Assembly (NCBI GenBank): GCA_003448875.1 | Contig: DLXG01000156.1 | Coordinates: 1 to 7,460, forward strand | Direction: 5' to 3' | Length of the DNA stretch: 7,460 nt | DNA from: Anaerolineaceae bacterium | Lineage (GTDB): Bacteria > Chloroflexota > Anaerolineae > Anaerolineales > Anaerolineaceae | In this document: positions 5,957-7,460 of the stretch, piece by piece | Layout: every line of letters begins with the position of its first letter | Numbering within the stretch: position 1 is the first letter of the stretch | Translations under genes and position numbers: made by a program | Notes under the pieces: generated by a model | What the model was told of the DNA's origin: nothing | Database searches by the model: none | Seen by the model: the letters and a program-made list of their open reading frames with translations, nothing else

Positions 5957-6273
5957 TTCCGTTGGCCTGGTATTTAGTCTTTTCAGCAGCCTTATTTTGT
6001 ATCGGTCTGTTTGGCGCGCTGGCGCGCAAAAATGCTGTGGCTATTCTAATGGGTATTGAATTGATGTTGAACGCGGTCAATGTCAATCTGATCGCCTTCT
6101 GGCATTATCATGCTCAGGTTCGCAGCGCGCCGTATGTGCATGGATTGGCATTCACAACCATGGTGTTCGTGGTGGCAGCAGCCGAGGTTGCCGTTGGGCT
6201 GGCGCTGATCATCTCGGCCTACCGCCGCAGACAGACACCGGTAGTGGATGAATTGACATTGCTAAAAGGCTGA
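5953..6273 (+). CDS. nuoK: NADH-quinone oxidoreductase subunit K
   Basis: ND4L/MrpC homologue, a three-helix proton-translocating subunit of the complex I membrane arm. Its 106 residues compare with 100 in E. coli. The two key membrane glutamates are present: Glu36 in MGIELMLNAVNVN (helix 2) and Glu78 in FVVAAAEVAVGLAL (helix 3), corresponding to E. coli Glu36 and Glu72. The six-residue shift between them comes from a longer helix 2-3 loop (WHYHAQVRSAPYVHG). AAGGAGG (5936-5942) lies 10 bases before the ATG, and the start overlaps the nuoJ stop by four bases. nuoL follows after 19 bases. Confidence 0.96.
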   Translation: MIPLAWYLVFSAALFCIGLFGALARKNAVAILMGIELMLNAVNVNLIAFWHYHAQVRSAPYVHGLAFTTMVFVVAAAEVAVGLALIISAYRRRQTPVVDELTLLKG

Positions 6274-6292
6274 AGGCGGAGGCTCAGACTGC

Positions 6293-7460
6293 ATGGTTGT
6301 TGAATCATTGATTGTCCTTATCCCGCTGTTGCCGCTTCTGGCGTTTTTTGCGATTGTTTTGTTTGCTCATCGCAGCAATGCCCTGTCTCACTGGCTGGCG
6401 TTGACTGGCGCTGGTTTGGCGTGGTTGTTGAGTATGCTGGTTTTTGTGCAGGCAGTTCAGACGGAAGAACTCAGACAGCATCCCTTTGCGGCGGCGATTG
6501 AATGGCTGCCAACCGGCTCAACGGCTTTCCAGATTGGGATTCAAATTGACCCGCTCAGCGCGGTAACTCTTTTCTTTGTAGCCTGGACGGTGTTGATGAT
6601 TTTCATCTACAGCATCGGTTATCACAACTTCGGACAGCCTAAAGGCCAGCATGACCGACCCGGTTTGCCCCCGCATGGCGCAGAGATAAAAGACTCACAT
6701 GGACATACCCATCGCGTTCCTTCGATTGAGCCGATGTATGCGCGCTTTTTTGCCCTCATCAGCCTGTTTGCGTTTGCCATGTTTTTACTGGTGGTCACAG
6801 ACAATCTCTTAACTCTCTACATCGGTTGGGAGATCATGGGGCTGTGTTCTTACCTGCTGATCGGGTTCTGGTACGGCAAAGAATCGGCTCGTAATGCCAT
6901 GATCAAGGCCTTTTTGACCACGCGGGTGGGAGATGTGTTCATGTTGTTGGGCCTGGCAGCCCTCTACTCGCTCACCGGCACACTGAACTATCAGGCAATC
7001 TTAAATAACCCGGCGGTTTTAGGTGGTCTGGCAAATGCCGCCTCGCCGCTGGCCGGGGTTTCGTGGGCCGGTTTGATTGGCGTGCTGTTGATTATTGGTA
7101 CGATTGGAAAATCCGCTCAATTCCCGCTGCATATCTGGCTGCCGGATGCTATGGAAGGCCCGACGCCGGTTTCGGCAATGATTCATGCCGCCACAATGGT
7201 TTCGGCTGGGGTGTATCTGGTGATTCGCTTCTTTCCCTTGCTTTCTGCCGGCTGGGATGGGCATTCACCGACCTTACCCATGCTGGTGATGGGGGCGGTT
7301 GGCGCATTTACGGCCCTGTTTGCAGCTACGATTGCTGTGGCTCAGAATGACATCAAACGAGTTCTGGCGTATTCCACTATTTCTCAATTGGGGTACATGA
7401 TTGCTGCGCTGGGAGTTGGCGCGTATGTGGCGGCCGCATTTCATCTGGTCACCCATGCGT
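6293..7460 (+). CDS. nuoL: NADH-quinone oxidoreductase subunit L (3' end off window)
   Basis: ND5 homologue, the distal antiporter-like proton pump of complex I, related to Mrp antiporter subunit A. The window shows the first 389 residues of a family usually over 600 long. Conserved sites: IQIDPLSAV; GWEIMGLCSYLLIGFWYGK with the essential membrane Glu180 (E. coli Glu144); GTIGKSAQFPLHIWLPDAME with Lys273 (E. coli Lys229); GPTPVSAMIHAATMVSAGVY; and AQNDIKRVLAYSTISQLGYM. The ATG at 6293 has GGAGG (6278-6282) ten bases upstream. Residues about 110-148 form a loop some 32 residues longer than in E. coli and rich in His (111, 120, 128, 136, 138, 140). It is the last visible gene of the operon; nuoM and nuoN would be expected next. 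Confidence 0.96.
   Translation, partial: MVVESLIVLIPLLPLLAFFAIVLFAHRSNALSHWLALTGAGLAWLLSMLVFVQAVQTEELRQHPFAAAIEWLPTGSTAFQIGIQIDPLSAVTLFFVAWTVLMIFIYSIGYHNFGQPKGQHDRPGLPPHGAEIKDSHGHTHRVPSIEPMYARFFALISLFAFAMFLLVVTDNLLTLYIGWEIMGLCSYLLIGFWYGKESARNAMIKAFLTTRVGDVFMLLGLAALYSLTGTLNYQAILNNPAVLGGLANAASPLAGVSWAGLIGVLLIIGTIGKSAQFPLHIWLPDAMEGPTPVSAMIHAATMVSAGVYLVIRFFPLLSAGWDGHSPTLPMLVMGAVGAFTALFAATIAVAQNDIKRVLAYSTISQLGYMIAALGVGAYVAAAFHLVTHA

Noticed and set aside
3834..7460. Mrp antiporter or membrane-bound hydrogenase cluster instead of complex I
   Set aside because: NuoA with YECGVE and FDVE, and NuoH with the full quinone-site loop motif, are complex I signatures; no hydrogenase or Mrp-specific subunit is present.

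Overview
The window looks like a bacterial chromosome segment of about 50% G+C. Gene content and protein style (a tryptophanase-type lyase, a complex I with Anaerolineae-like NuoA and NuoH, SHOCT-like/DUF4097-like proteins) suggest the phylum Chloroflexota, perhaps class Anaerolineae. That assignment rests on recalled family resemblance, not on a search, and is tentative. No RNA gene, insertion sequence, CRISPR array or phage gene was seen.

Region 1 (1-1057, minus strand) is a PLP-dependent beta-eliminating lyase of the tryptophanase/tyrosine phenol-lyase family. Its N-terminal 352 residues are visible and its C-terminus lies off the left edge. Region 2 (1058-1316) is a divergent intergenic region whose core (1141-1300) is only about 19% G+C. 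It carries a good sigma-70-type promoter firing rightwards, an imperfect inverted repeat over its -35 box, a weaker candidate promoter firing leftwards, and a C-rich, G-poor leader for the lyase gene.

Region 3 (1317-3720, plus strand) is a three-gene cluster of poorly characterised envelope-type proteins. The first is a soluble-looking repeat protein with a nine-residue glycine-phased beta repeat, a long charged helix and a C-terminal SHOCT-like helical hairpin. The second has a SHOCT-like hairpin at its N-terminus, two membrane helices and an acidic C-terminal domain. The third is a two-helix membrane-anchored protein with a beta-rich outer domain, translationally coupled to the second by an ATGA overlap. 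The layout recalls YvlB/LiaX-type envelope-stress proteins, but the function is unknown. This is the best candidate here for an undescribed system.

Region 4 (3721-7460, plus strand) starts with its own strong promoter and encodes membrane subunits of respiratory complex I in the order nuoA-nuoH-nuoJ-nuoK-nuoL; nuoL runs off the right edge. Genes for the peripheral-arm subunits (nuoB, C, D, E, F, G, I) that normally sit between A and H/J are absent, so the proton-pumping module is transcribed here apart from the electron-input module. nuoH/J and nuoJ/K overlap by four bases, indicating coupled translation. NuoL carries a histidine-rich insert of about 32 residues.
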